A DNA stretch of 64,000 bases from Auanema rhodensis (taxonomy: Eukaryota > Nematoda > Chromadorea > Rhabditida > Rhabditidae), in assembly GCA_964057225.1 (NCBI GenBank), contig OZ059895.1, positions 16,434,001-16,498,000 of the forward strand, in the 5' to 3' direction. Position 1 is the first letter of the stretch; each line of letters opens with the position of its first letter. The position numbers and the translations under genes were made by a program. Below, one piece after another: positions 39,114 to 49,964 of the stretch. Below the pieces are notes generated by a model. The model did not search any database and was not told the DNA's origin. It saw only the letters and a program-made list of their open reading frames with translations.

Positions 39114-40650
39114 TATACTATATTAGATATATTTAAAGAATAATTCTATGATATAACATGGATATTAAAGAGAATTTGGAGAATCAGATAGATTGCAGAT
39201 CTGATGACCAGATAAATAGGAAGTATGTTGGGAAATAATAAGAAAGAAGGGAAAAGCTTTGTCCATGCTATTCATCCTTTATCGAATAGGATACAGTCAG
39301 ATGTGATGCTACTTACCAGCAGCTTGTGGTGATTTCTGATGCCAAACAGTTCATCTTCATGTCTTTTTTTTTTGGTGAAGCTTCTTCATATTCAAGCTGA
39401 ATAGGCAAAAGAGCAGGCAGCAACAGCAAAAGATCATGGTCATCATAATGGTTGTATGTATTGTGATAATTGCATTCACATGCTTAAACAAATGCATACA
39501 TATTAATCGGGAAGCTGCGGACGAGCATGATCGCTCATCTGAAGCATACCAAAGGATATGCTGTAGCTTAGATGACTGCTAGCCTGATACATCGTAATGA
39601 GATGTGATGCCGGAAATTGAAAGGATGGTGTAGTTTTGAGGTTGAGATGAGCGTATGATGTCGTATGTGTCGACAGGCGGTTGATGATCGACTTGACACT
39701 ACGAAATGAGAGATCTATTCCCTGGAGGTATGAGAAGGTTATTAGTATTGCTCATATGAAGCTTCTAAGATCATACATATCCAGGGACATCATCATAGAT
39801 GCGTTATAGCAAAGATTACAAGATATGATTGGTTTGAGGTCTTGTTGGCTTGTTGCATGTGGTAAGAGATGGCAACGAAAATCTTGAAAATAAGGGAAAT
39901 GCTGGCAATAATGATTAGTCAATGCTATATGATATAGTAAAATATTAATATTACATTAATATGTAGAATCGATAGAGAAACTGGATCATAGATGTGGATA
40001 GAAAAGAGATTTTCACAGTTCAATACACTATTCCCATCCTCATTTGGCGCCCAGGTTACAGCTAATGCTATCTGACACTTCAAGCCAGAGCCGGTTCGAT
40101 GTGTGACGACGTTGACCAACAACGACGACGACGTCGACATCTATGATGACGACGTCAATGAGAATAACGTCGTTGTCTTTTACATTTACACCTTCACAAC
40201 AAGACTTCAGCATGTATTGACAATATCATGTCAGACAGCCTGCTGAGCAAATCTATATGAAAAGAAGTTTAATTGTAGTTTCTGTCTCTTTGGACTATTC
40301 TCTCTCTCTCGTCGCTCTCTCTGATCTCGTGTATCGTTCTATTCCAATTTTCTTTGCGATAAGGTTATTACGGTATAACTAGAGAGAAAAGTTGTAATTA
40401 ATCTGTCATCGAGATGAGGAACACATACGATGAAGTGAGGGACTGACGAAACGAGCACAATGATGAAGAATTGAATGCATTATTATGGTTTTTAAATGAA
40501 ATAATATGCTCCAAACTCAAAACACATCTGTTTGAATAATGAAGAAAGTTTTTTCGATGGCAAAATAGGTTTTAGATGATAGTTTCCGCATAATTTGATC
40601 TGGGTTTCATCACGTATCTGCTGTGATGTACTCTGTACTACCTCGTTTAG

Positions 40651-40694
<44 letters not shown>

Positions 40695-41332
40695 AAAGTT
40701 TTTTTAGATGAGAATGATGAGGATGATGATGATGACACCTAATGGATAATCATTTATTCTAAATGATCCATGTGTTCGATATACTAAAGTTCAACACGTT
40801 CTTCTAAGTTAGAATGAAATAGTGCTGAGGTTGATGAGTTCGAAATGAGCTTTGCTATTGGATCTGTCGATGTATCTATGTGGCTGTGTGTCATCTGGCT
40901 CATCTCAATGAATTATGAAAACATTAAGAATCATTTCAATGATCATTAAAGATATTTATATTCCAATTGCAATTTATGTGTGAGGTTGTTCTATGAAATG
41001 AAAACTGGGAAGAGTTAATGGCACAGAAGTTCCAGACTTGTCTTGAATTGCTGACGAAGAAGTGATGATCTTCCTTCTTTTTCATCAGAACCATTTCTCA
41101 AGCTCATCACCTTGTATGAAAATGAAGAAAACTCATTTTGACTGACTGTTGAAGTGAACAGGATTAGTGATTCCGAAACAATGCGATTGGATTACTTGTT
41201 CTTCCGAATATCATTGTTTTCTCTTTTATTCTAGTTCATACCGTACTCTCAATAGAATTGAGTAGGAAAATCAGATTAGAAGATGAACAAGACGACGACG
41301 AGTGTTGAAGATGACGCCGTTGCCGTCATCAT

Positions 41333-41373
<41 letters not shown>

Positions 41374-44300
41374 AATGAATGTTTGTTTTTCACGTCGTTG
41401 AGCTGGTTGGTTAACGGTGACGACATGAGGAACATCTGACCAAAGCTTCTCATTTTCCTCTCTCTTCCTCTCTCTCTATCTTTCTCTTTCAGTCTGACAG
41501 TCTCTTCAGCTCTCTAGATGTTCTATTACTTTCTTTTCCTCTCTTTATGTCATATCAATGTCTCTTATTCTCTATCTTCTCTCAATTTCATGCAATACCT
41601 CTATCTCGCAGCATTGGGTTCTACTTCTAACACGGATTTCGAGGGGTGTGAGAGAGAAATATGATGTCTCAGCTGATGCATTTTCGATAAAGTACAAAAT
41701 CTGAACATGAGGGACTATCATATTTAATATATTTTGCATATAATAACCATTTAACTATATTACCGTACTCTATTCTCTCATGTTGAATTGGATACAACTA
41801 ACATCTCGACGAAGTAATAGCAATGAGGTCATTTACTCAGTTTTTCATACATTTTCAATGAAATTACTTTGATTTTTTGAGAATATTATATGAAGGGTGG
41901 TCTTGCCTTTTTCTCTCATCCGTGTACCTACCCCTCTCTCTCTCTCTCTCTGTAACCCTAAATTATAGAAAAAAGTTGGGTTGTTTTGAATAATCGAGAA
42001 GTAGATTGGTCAATAAAGGTATTGTCCTTTTCCAATTTTTAAATGTTCATACTAACTACATTGACAGTAGTGTTACTGCTACTACTATGATGTTATTGTT
42101 TCTGATGGCCGACCTCCATGATTTCCAGACGATGTCATTGTTTTTTTTCTCTTTTCATCTTATTTTTCTTCTGTCGGATCAGAAAAAAAAGGGAAGTAGA
42201 AAGGCTTGAACTTGAAAAATCGTCATGATGCAATGAATTTTAATAATAATTATCTTCTTTCTTGTATAATTTAGAAATTAAATTATTCAATTATATAAGG
42301 TCGCGTCGTATGTCTACGACATCACACCACACAGCAGAGGCTACAGACAATCAGAACATAGATGGCTTTTGAAATTTTCTGCCGTCTTGTCAGAAAAAAA
42401 AAGCCGTAAAAAGAACAGATTTTTTTATGATTCGTCGGCATATCGAACATTGAATATATTCTGAAAGACGATTACCATATAAGTCAATTACCGTAATCCG
42501 GTTTGTATTTAGTAGATTTTGGTGTCGGACAAGATGAAGAAGAAGAAGAGGGGAAGGTTGTAGATAGGTAACGGTGGGGCCAATGAACTAAACGTATACA
42601 ACATTTCGTCTTCAATGTGTTTCGTTGGCGAGACGGCAGTTAATGAAGAAAAGAATGGAAATGTTGGTCAAAAATGGACTTTTTTTTCGAAATTGAATGA
42701 CGATCGAAGACGATTTTCCGCATTAAAAGAGACAAAGTAAACGGATGACAGCATTTGAACGGCTAAAAAACGACTGACCGTTACCTGACTGGCTCTAAAT
42801 ATCTAAAAGACTACACGGCTTTGTCGGTTTTTTTTCTTTTCATGCTTTTAGCGATGAAAATATGTTGGAAATGAGATTTGAATTATTGAATATCCAGATA
42901 GAGTAACAGAAAATAAATCGTAAAATCTGTATAGAAAATGAAAAAGAGAAGCTGGTTAACCGACAAGGTGTGTGAAATGGTGTAAATGTGTTAGCCAGGA
43001 CAGGGACATGCAACATGATTGTTTGGGAATTGTTGTCTTAATAAGAAATATTGTGTTGAAATCCTTTTACCTTTACTATAATATTTCTAATATATACTAT
43101 ATATACAGAGTAATATGAATATAGTATAGAAAATGCATATAAAAGGATCAAAACGATCCTAATACGGCTAATTATACCTCATCATCATCATCATCATTCT
43201 ATGTGTCGTCTTCAATATCTTTACTCTCCGTTCTGGTTCACACATTAACTGAGTGACTGAGTGACCGACAGAAAAACAGAAAAACAGCCACCGGGTGAGC
43301 GATTGACCATTTTCAAACTCATAAGGTGGTCTTCAACCGAATAATTAGCACGGAAAGGGTAAAAGAATGTCATGCGGTGACTGTATTATATATATATATA
43401 TACATAGTTTATATGTATAGATTTATATAAATACGATAGATTTTCACTAAACTGAGGGACTGACAGAAGTGACACACCGTGCATATTTAGAAAATTACTA
43501 CGTTTAAACTTAAACTTTAGCATAACAGCATTTTACTATTATCGTCTGTCTTTATCGTCGTAGTACTGCTCGCTGTCACTAACTCGACTATACTACTTAA
43601 CAACAACCGCTCAGCATATCTGCTCAAATGAAAATAAGTTAAGAATAATGCGTTTGTGTGCCACGTGGAGCTCACGTTACTCTCCACGTGTTCAGATTCT
43701 AATGCAAGTTTTTTTTCTTTGTTACGTATGAATATTGTATTATTCTATCGTTACTATTTTGAAATGTGAAGTCGTGAAATAGTCTGAAGATGATGATGGA
43801 CCATCTGGATCTGAGATTGAGCAAATGAAATCTGATTGCCGACAATGGATAAGCTTGAGTATGATGTCTGATTTTCATAATCAGGTCGGCATACTCATTT
43901 CACATCATGCACATCGCTGGCTATGGCTGAGAGATTGCGATAACCTAAGAGAATGAGGAAAGAAACGAAAACGAATTTCATATGAAATTCTGTAGACAAA
44001 CAGATGGACATATTGGCATGACATATCTGGATTACGGTACTATCTGTTGTTGAACATGTCAGTTGAAATGTAATGTTTAGACTTATATCTCGCAGTATGT
44101 TGAAATATATACACACAGAGAGAAAAAGAGGGAAAAATCTCTCGTAGTGTGTGTAAGTTCGTTTGTCAGGTATGTATACACGTATGTGAGTGTGTGACTG
44201 ACTGACTGTCCTGTCGTCGACGACGTTTATCGGTTGTGTCTGATGACTGTTGTCAGAGTCAAACTGGCAGAATGAATTCTGTACTACGGTTAATCGAAGC

Positions 44301-46626
44301 ATACAGCACACATACAGTTCTTTCCTGTCTGTCTGAGGTCCTGTCTATCTGTTTGTCAGAATTCGTGTTGACATTACGCTATGGGTGTCGGAATGTCAAG
44401 CAAGGCAGTTTCAATGGACAAGTTCATCATCGTCGTTCTCATTGGTAGTTGTGATATGTTGGCTGGTTGATGGCCAACTGAATCATAATACCACATGTTT
44501 ATAGAAAATGAAACGAATAGTGATAAGGAGGGATTATATGAACTAGGAAATGCTCGTCAAAGTTGCTTCAACTTGTTTTAAAATGGTATAGTTGAAGCTT
44601 AAGCTACAACATCTAGTGATGTTTATTGGTTGTTTTTGATATCTCCTATAAAGTTTTTTCTCATCTTCTTTGCTCTAGATTCATGTGTTTCTCACGTTCG
44701 TCAGAGTTACACCCCATCTGACATCTGCATTTATCTTGACGTGCTAAACTTGTTCACATATGAATGAAGATGAGGAATACACGCTTAGCTTAAGTTCGAT
44801 TAGAACTTCTGTGAGATTATTCGTTACCGTCGTCGACGATGTCGTGTCATTTGATGGATGTAGTGTGAAATCAGGCACCACATACACTACCGTCACAGCA
44901 GGTAGAATCCCGCTGTGAGGACGTCAACTGATCCATCTTCTTTGGCTAACCGGGCGCCCGCATATGTATTTCCATGAAGTTCTGCCTAATTCGTTTAGTT
45001 GTCTCTAGATAGGTGTGAATAGTTCCGAAACACTATAGTTACGTGATGTATGTGACCGATGTGCTGTGGAATATCTTGGGAATGTATATCGTCAACGCAA
45101 AGCTGCTACTAAGACGCTGACGAGGAAGGCTGTGAAAGGAAGAAAACTTTTTGGAGAAATGATGAATTAACTGTGAAGATTAGCCTCCAACATGCCGACC
45201 TCTAGCTATCGTCGTCATCACATCTGTTGTGCGCAATGTTCTTGACAGATAAATAACCAGAAAAAAGACGTTTGTGACGAAAATCGAGGGACCAACATTT
45301 TGTATTTTGGACTATATTTCATGTTATCTACACTGAAGCTACTTACAAATAAGCTTGTACAAAACCTTTTTTTCAGCTAAAATTATCTAGAACACCGCGA
45401 GACGCATCTGATACGAAGGCTGGTAATCAGGGTCTTCCACCATCCGCCAGAAGCACAACATCTACTACAAGTACATCATCATCAGCATCAGCATCTACAC
45501 CATCGTCCACGACTTTAACAGTTGCTGATCGAGAAATTGCTAGAAAATGGCTATCAGCATGTCGACGTGGAAACTTGAATACATGTATCGAGCTGTGGAG
45601 CAAGAACGTAAATCTCAAGCTGATGCGATTACCTTTAATGGCCTTAACTCATATTACAGAAACATTTACTCAGCTATGTGTCACCGTTCTACTATAACTA
45701 TGCTCCCATTCATGTTGCTACGAAAGCTCGTCAACATAATATAATTCAGTTTTTGGCGGAAAATGATGCTGATCTTAATGCTCAAACATTGGTAAGTACA
45801 TGAAGCATATTCATTTGTGGCAGCTGATTTGAAATTCAAATTTGCAGTCAGGCTATACAGCTTTACATCTGGCTGCTCAATCAAATGACAAAGAAACTAT
45901 AAACATTCTGCGTGCTTTAGGTGAGTCATTCTGAATCCGATTATAGAGTTGTAACCTCAAAATGCTTGTATTAGGGGTAAAGTTTTAGATGAGGGTGCCA
46001 GATTTAAGAACAAGGCTAGTAAACGATTGTTGATCTCTGGGAGAGTAAGCATCATGATATTGACTGAAGCAAGTGTTCTATGGCCGTATTGAAATGACTG
46101 CTTAAAAAAAAGTTTCAGTAGAAAAAAATCATTTTTTTTCGTTTTTAACGTGTGATAGTAGTTGACATATCGACGACGTTGACGCCTACGACGACGAGTG
46201 AAGTTCTGAAGTCTTTATTGGCATTGTCAAATTGGTCATCTGATGCCAATATTTGTATTGAAACTTGGCTAAATGCTCGGTGTACTGATTGGGATAGTGA
46301 AAGCATTCAGATATGAGTTGCTGTCAAAACATTTCTGAAGAGATTGTGATGCGAAGTACGGATGAATGTTAGAAACATCAAAGAAAGGTAAGATTGATAG
46401 ATCCTGTCCCTGTACTGCACCTATGTTTGAGAACAAGTATGAAGTCCTCTATCTGTCTCTCTCTTTTCACTCCGCTTTGTGATGACTTAAGCAGAGAACA
46501 GAGAGAAAGAGAGAAAATAGTGTTTCTAATAGGTGTATGATATTGGTGTCAAATCAAATCTATGCTTAGCACTTGAGCAATGAGAGATTGGTTGAGTTTG
46601 ATTAGAAGAAGAGAAACTGAAGTCGA

Positions 46627-46674
<48 letters not shown>

Positions 46675-47872
46675 AGGAGAGAGAGAGATGGAAAAGCTAT
46701 AATCGAGAATGATGTTGACAGTAGCCATCAGTTAATCTTTTTCTTCTTCTCTTTCATCTCTTTAATATGTTCTTACAGTCTGTTTTATCAAAAACTTTGA
46801 GAAAATTGCAATCTGAGGGTCTGGCAAAAAAGTTTTTTTGGGAAAAAAAATTTTTTTTTTCATTTTTGGAAGCTGAAAATACCATTACTTTCAGGGGCTG
46901 ATCGGAATATGTTGGATTTCTTTGGTCAACCATATACCAGTTACATCAATTCGCGTGAAAATGAAATAATTTCTCCACAGTACAACAGCTCATCAACAGG
47001 AATACGTTCAGGTATATGAGTTTCAACTTCAGATTCCAAATACTGAGAATCTTCATTGAACTCTAATCTACTACAGTACTTCTTTTTCTTCTTCTTCTTC
47101 TTCTTCTTCTTTTTCATCCTTCATTACAATCTATCTACTTGTTATTTGCTTGAAAACTATTTCGGATTTGAGTTGTGTCGATCATACGGTAGAACAGGAC
47201 ATGAATTGATCATTCTCATCAGTTTGTATCGTACTGTCGTTAAGCACGAGTCATTGACGATCAACAGACTTGTCGTCGTCGTTGCTGAAGGAGAGAACGA
47301 ACGAAGCAGCTTCCATCATCATCACATTCGTTTCCTCGTATCTCTTTTCCTTCATCATCATCTTACGATCATTCAATTTCTTGTCAATATCGTATAAGCT
47401 TTTTGAATTGGTCTTGGTACTCTCTTTCACTCATATTCTCTAGTTCTGTCCTTTTCTTTGATTTTCGATAATCAAAGTCATCTAGTATGTCGGCAAATGA
47501 GAAGTTGATGATGATGATGAAACGAGAAAAGCGACGAAGGAATAGGTGTGTGTAGACGAGATTACGATAGTGTGAAGCCACCGTTGATATGTGTGTCTGT
47601 GTGTATATATGTCTGTGTTTGTGTTTGTTGAGAAGCAAGATCTGTTTCGATGTGCTTAAATCCATCGAAAACCTATTTTGAAGTGAAGTTGTTTGTAGGA
47701 AAATACAAAGAGATCATAGAGATACTGATGCTAATCTGTGACAATGATATTTTCGCTCATCCTCTGATAATGATGAGTGGCTTGAGTTCAATTTTAGTAC
47801 TCAAATCGGATTACTATCAGTTGATATGAACCAGACAAATTGAAGAGAATAGCTCTTATTTCTTGCTTTTGT

Positions 47873-47919
<47 letters not shown>

Positions 47920-49135
47920 GAAGACGTTGATGATAGCAGACAAGGATGCTTCATCGGTGTTAGGTGCGATGAGATAATGATACTCGAAAAGAGTTTGTGA
48001 TCATTCTGACACACAAACTGTTGTTCATCGGAATTTTTTTTTGATTCCCAAAATCAAAGAAGCTTACGATTGCTGTGACGATGATAAGTTCACTTAACTT
48101 AGCTTGTTTGTATGAAAAACAGAATTTTTTTCTCAAATATTTCGAAGAGGGACGTTCCTTCCAACTAAACTGAGAAGAAAAATGGTTTACAAAGTATTTA
48201 ATAAGATTTATATGATATTATTCATCGGATATATAATTTTGAATGTGATAATATTGAACACAAATGACAAATGAGGCTGTAAATCAGTCGATTGACAGTT
48301 ACATCTGCTGTTATTACAGAGAGTTTTTCTAGAAAGAGAGAGAGAGACTTTCAAGATTTGATTAAGTGTTGCAGCTTAATGAACTTGTTTTGAACTTAAA
48401 ACTTAGTCAATATGTACATATATGAATATTGCAGAAATAAGAAATCATTTGAAAATAGACAAAAAAAAGTTTTTTAAGTGAAAAAAAAAAGAAAAAAATC
48501 TATATTTGGGGATTATATTGGGCTAATTTCTATTTGATTCGTCTTCTGTCAGTAGAGTTGCTTGTCTGCTCATGTTTTACGATTTGCACATTTGGTTCTG
48601 TAGATTCAGCTGTTAGAATTGGCGGATGAAAAAAACGATCCAGTTTTGGCTTGAAGCACAGCAGCAACAGCCAACCAACAAGGAGCCTAACCTCTCTGAT
48701 TGGTGGTGTCAAGTCTCTCTCTCAGTTCTATTTTTGCTTTTTATCTTTCAGTAAATACATTTCCACAAAAAAATAAAAGGAAATGGCATAAACAACTAAT
48801 TGTGCTGAAATGAAATGTGATGAACAGGAATACGATACGATAGTTTGATCAGTACATGCTTGTTCATCTTTTTTTTTCATTTTTTTTGGAAAACAAGGAT
48901 GAAGGGAGAGGGGGAGAGGGGTTGAAGATTTTGATAAACATGAATGGAATGATAGTTTGCATGTGTGATGAGTACATTCGTAACAATATGATGAATGTTC
49001 CATCGTAACTCTGGAGATCTGACTTTAAGATCAAAATTTGGCTTTTTGTCAACGAATGATGTAATGTGTTTATGAATTTGATGTGATGAATATGCTTTTC
49101 CTTCGTGTCATCTGATAGTGATATGCCATCTGAAT

Positions 49136-49193
<58 letters not shown>

Positions 49194-49964
49194 ATGTACA
49201 TGTAAGCATACATGTACATATCAATCCTGTATACACATAATACACATACTATATGCATACTCATGTCATCTCTGATCATCGTCGTTGTCGTTGTTCTCGC
49301 CGTCATCGTTGTTGCTGAGCAGTCTGACGACTATCGAAGCAAATTTGGCTATGTGCTCATGTACTTCATGTTGTTAAGCATTCAGATTATCATGATCATC
49401 ATTCACGTCAACATGCCTCGTTTAATGTTTGTCCGGAAATTATGAATCATGTAAATCAGATTGTAGATGAAGTAAAGTTTGTTGTAGCTGTGAGAAAAGG
49501 AGAACAACTGTGGAGATTAGAAGTGAAATATGGCTGATTCATGTATGTGTTAAGCATACACACACACACATACATACAGATTGACATACATATGTACAGA
49601 CCGTTAACAAGTCATAAAGCTAAAGCTGTTTTTCCTCTCTTTCTCTCTTTCATTCTGTATTTCTTTGATTTTCTGATTATATACTTCATGCTTGTTAACT
49701 TGTTGCTTACATTCAGATACACGTGGATCACGTCCTCCATCGATTCATGAAATCAGCTCAACGAGAGGCAGTGGCATGGATAGCTATCAGCCAGTCTCAA
49801 TCATAACATCATCGGTTTCGGCATCGGCCATTCCATCAGTATCTTCATCATCAGCCGCATCAACAGTACACGCATCTTCGTCTTCAACATCCATGTCATC
49901 TATCGGACGTACACGTGAAGTGATTCGTGATCTGCTGAAGATTAACTCGGATTCCAGATTCTGA
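29050..49964 (+). CDS. SOWAH-like ankyrin-repeat protein gene (multi-exon)
   Basis: Proposed exons: 29050-29118, 29287-29352, 37210-37332, 45377-45607, 45660-45791, 45848-45920, 46895-47011 and 49717-49964. All junctions are phase-compatible. The core reads in order: a W-L-x-x-A-C-x-x-G-N-L entry helix, a first ankyrin repeat (NYAPIHVATKARQHN), a second (GYTALHLAAQSNDKETINIL), then GADRNMLDFFGQPYTSYI, and a Ser-rich tail ending NSDSRF-stop. The sequence and order of W-helix, two ankyrins and D-[YF]-x-G-x-x-x-x-x-Y match the C-terminal region of sosondowah (SOWAH) proteins, which are poorly characterised ankyrin proteins. Ankyrin repeats bind protein partners. The winged-helix-like N-terminus known in many SOWAH proteins is not seen, so upstream exons may be missing or the first three exons may belong elsewhere. 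The ankyrin part is firm, the family call is likely, and the 5' model is tentative. Confidence 0.6.
29287..29352 (+). CDS. Second proposed exon of the ankyrin gene
   Basis: Acceptor TTATTTTCAG, 22 codons (ETPALDAVAGETSHISSPPS then EE), donor GTATGA, phase 0 on both sides. The acidic, Ser/Pro-rich content is that of a disordered N-terminal region. The clean splice sites and the absence of low-complexity bias make it a good exon; its link to the downstream ankyrin exons is inferred. Confidence 0.5.
35208..35345 (-). other. Possible minus-strand 3' terminal exon with one membrane-like segment
   Basis: The minus-strand frame ends ...QIKRISDALYDQ-stop at 35208 and contains FKFVNGVYMFMCITFSVIQ, which would make one hydrophobic helix. 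Codons are strikingly C-ending (TTC, AAG, GTC, AAC, ATC), unlike the surrounding sequence. No good pyrimidine-rich acceptor precedes it. An upstream minus segment (about 35414-35487) with a TTGCAG acceptor and GTAAGA donor could be its partner. A 97-codon plus-strand frame overlaps. Family unknown. Confidence 0.25.
36771..36783. promoter_or_regulatory. Two adjacent CACGTG sites
   Basis: CACGTG at 36771-36776 and 36778-36783, separated by a single base, with an ACGTC and a CAAGTG just upstream. E-box-type sites by sequence; function not shown. Confidence 0.35.
37210..37332 (+). CDS. Ser/His/Pro-rich exon of the proposed ankyrin gene
   Basis: Two possible acceptors: GACAG (exon from 37196) or CCACAG (from 37210). 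The latter is in phase 0 with the 29287 exon. Encodes QLGYHASQVASSASSSPFSH and continues to ...RLPTSQPP. The donor could be CCA|GTACAC at 37333 (phase 0, fitting the 45377 exon) or CC|GTAATC at 37353. If neither is used, a TAA at 37354 ends the frame and the exon would be the 3' end of a separate gene. The composition (Ser, His, Pro, Gln) is that of a linker, not a repeat translation. Confidence 0.4.
39074..39110. repeat. (CT)n microsatellite
   Basis: Uninterrupted CT run of about 36 bp in the intron. Confidence 0.95.
40654..40691. repeat. (CT)n microsatellite
   Basis: Uninterrupted CT run of about 37 bp in the intron. Confidence 0.95.
41338..41368. repeat. (CT)n microsatellite
   Basis: Uninterrupted CT run of about 30 bp in the intron. 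Confidence 0.95.
45377..45607 (+). CDS. Ankyrin gene: Ser/Thr-rich linker and W-helix exon
   Basis: Acceptor CTTTTTTTCAG, 77 codons, donor GTAAAT. The first 50 or so residues are disordered (SRTPRDASDT, then long Ser/Thr/Ala runs such as STTSTTSTSSSASAS). They are followed by ADREIARKWLSACRRGNLNT and CIELWSKN, the helix that opens the SOWAH ankyrin domain. Reading straight through the donor hits a stop after 34 more codons (TAA at 45710-45712), whereas splicing the 52-nt intron keeps the ankyrin frame. Confidence 0.75.
45660..45791 (+). CDS. Ankyrin gene: first ankyrin repeat exon
   Basis: Follows a 52-nt intron (45608-45659, ending TATTACAG). 44 codons: KHLLSYVSPFYYNYAPIHVA, then TKARQHNIIQFLAENDADLN and AQTL. 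This is an ankyrin repeat with the turn and helix-loop-helix pattern, though the usual T-P-L-H is A-P-I-H. An alternative acceptor (TTTACTCAG) 12 nt downstream would disturb the frame. Donor GTAAGT, phase 0. Confidence 0.8.
45848..45920 (+). CDS. Ankyrin gene: second ankyrin repeat exon
   Basis: A 56-nt intron precedes it (acceptor AAATTTGCAG). 24 codons plus one base: SGYTALHLAAQSNDKETINI then LRAL. GYTALHLAA is the canonical ankyrin signature and is unambiguous. The donor is GTGAGT. The next exon completes Gly and continues ADRNMLD. Confidence 0.9.
46631..46670. repeat. (GA)n microsatellite
   Basis: About 40 bp of GA in the intron between the second ankyrin exon and the 46895 exon. Confidence 0.95.
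46895..47011 (+). CDS. Ankyrin gene: exon closing the ankyrin domain
   Basis: Acceptor ATTACTTTCAG. The exon starts in phase 1 and reads GADRNMLDFFGQPYTSYINS, then RENEIISPQYNSSSTGIRS, and ends with one base before GTATAT. The D-F-F-G...Y motif matches the segment that follows the second repeat in SOWAH proteins. The frame runs on to the last exon at 49717. Confidence 0.75.
47876..47916. repeat. (GA)n microsatellite
   Basis: About 40 bp of uninterrupted GA inside the last intron of the ankyrin gene. Confidence 0.95.
49136..49193. repeat. (GA)n microsatellite
   Basis: About 57 bp of GA with one A interruption, inside the last intron of the ankyrin gene. Confidence 0.95.
49717..49964 (+). CDS. 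Ankyrin gene: 3' terminal exon
   Basis: Acceptor GCTTACATTCAG. The first two bases complete Asp (DTRGSRPPSIHEIS), then a long Ser/Ala/Val-rich disordered tract (SIITSSVSASAIPSVSSSSA) and a charged end, GRTREVIRDLLKINSDSRF, before TGA at 49962-49964. The in-frame link to the 46895 exon and the basic/acidic amphipathic end argue for a genuine C-terminus. No canonical AATAAA lies close by; the first is near 50503. Confidence 0.75.

Larger units (their letters stand above)
37333..45376 (+). other. Large intron of the ankyrin gene
   Basis: About 8 kb with many CT tracts (38.1, 39.07, 40.66, 41.34 and 41.9 kb), ATG/GAT triplet runs, a GACGAC/GACGTC-rich patch at 40.09-40.17 kb and a CACGTG cluster at 43662-43690. 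No exon with two good splice sites was found. The 138-codon minus-strand frame at 43895-44311 has no recognisable domain. Confidence 0.4.
47012..49716 (+). other. Last intron of the ankyrin gene
   Basis: 2.7 kb between the donor GTATAT and acceptor ACATTCAG. Contains (GA)n at 47876-47916 and 49136-49193, a (CTT)n stretch near 47079-47113, and homopolymer T/A runs. The open frames here (for example 47056-47397 and 49070-49306) are repeat-derived. Confidence 0.6.

Noticed and set aside
43895-44311. 138-codon minus-strand frame inside the large intron
   Set aside because: Composition is mixed but no domain, signal peptide pattern or splice support was seen; probably chance.
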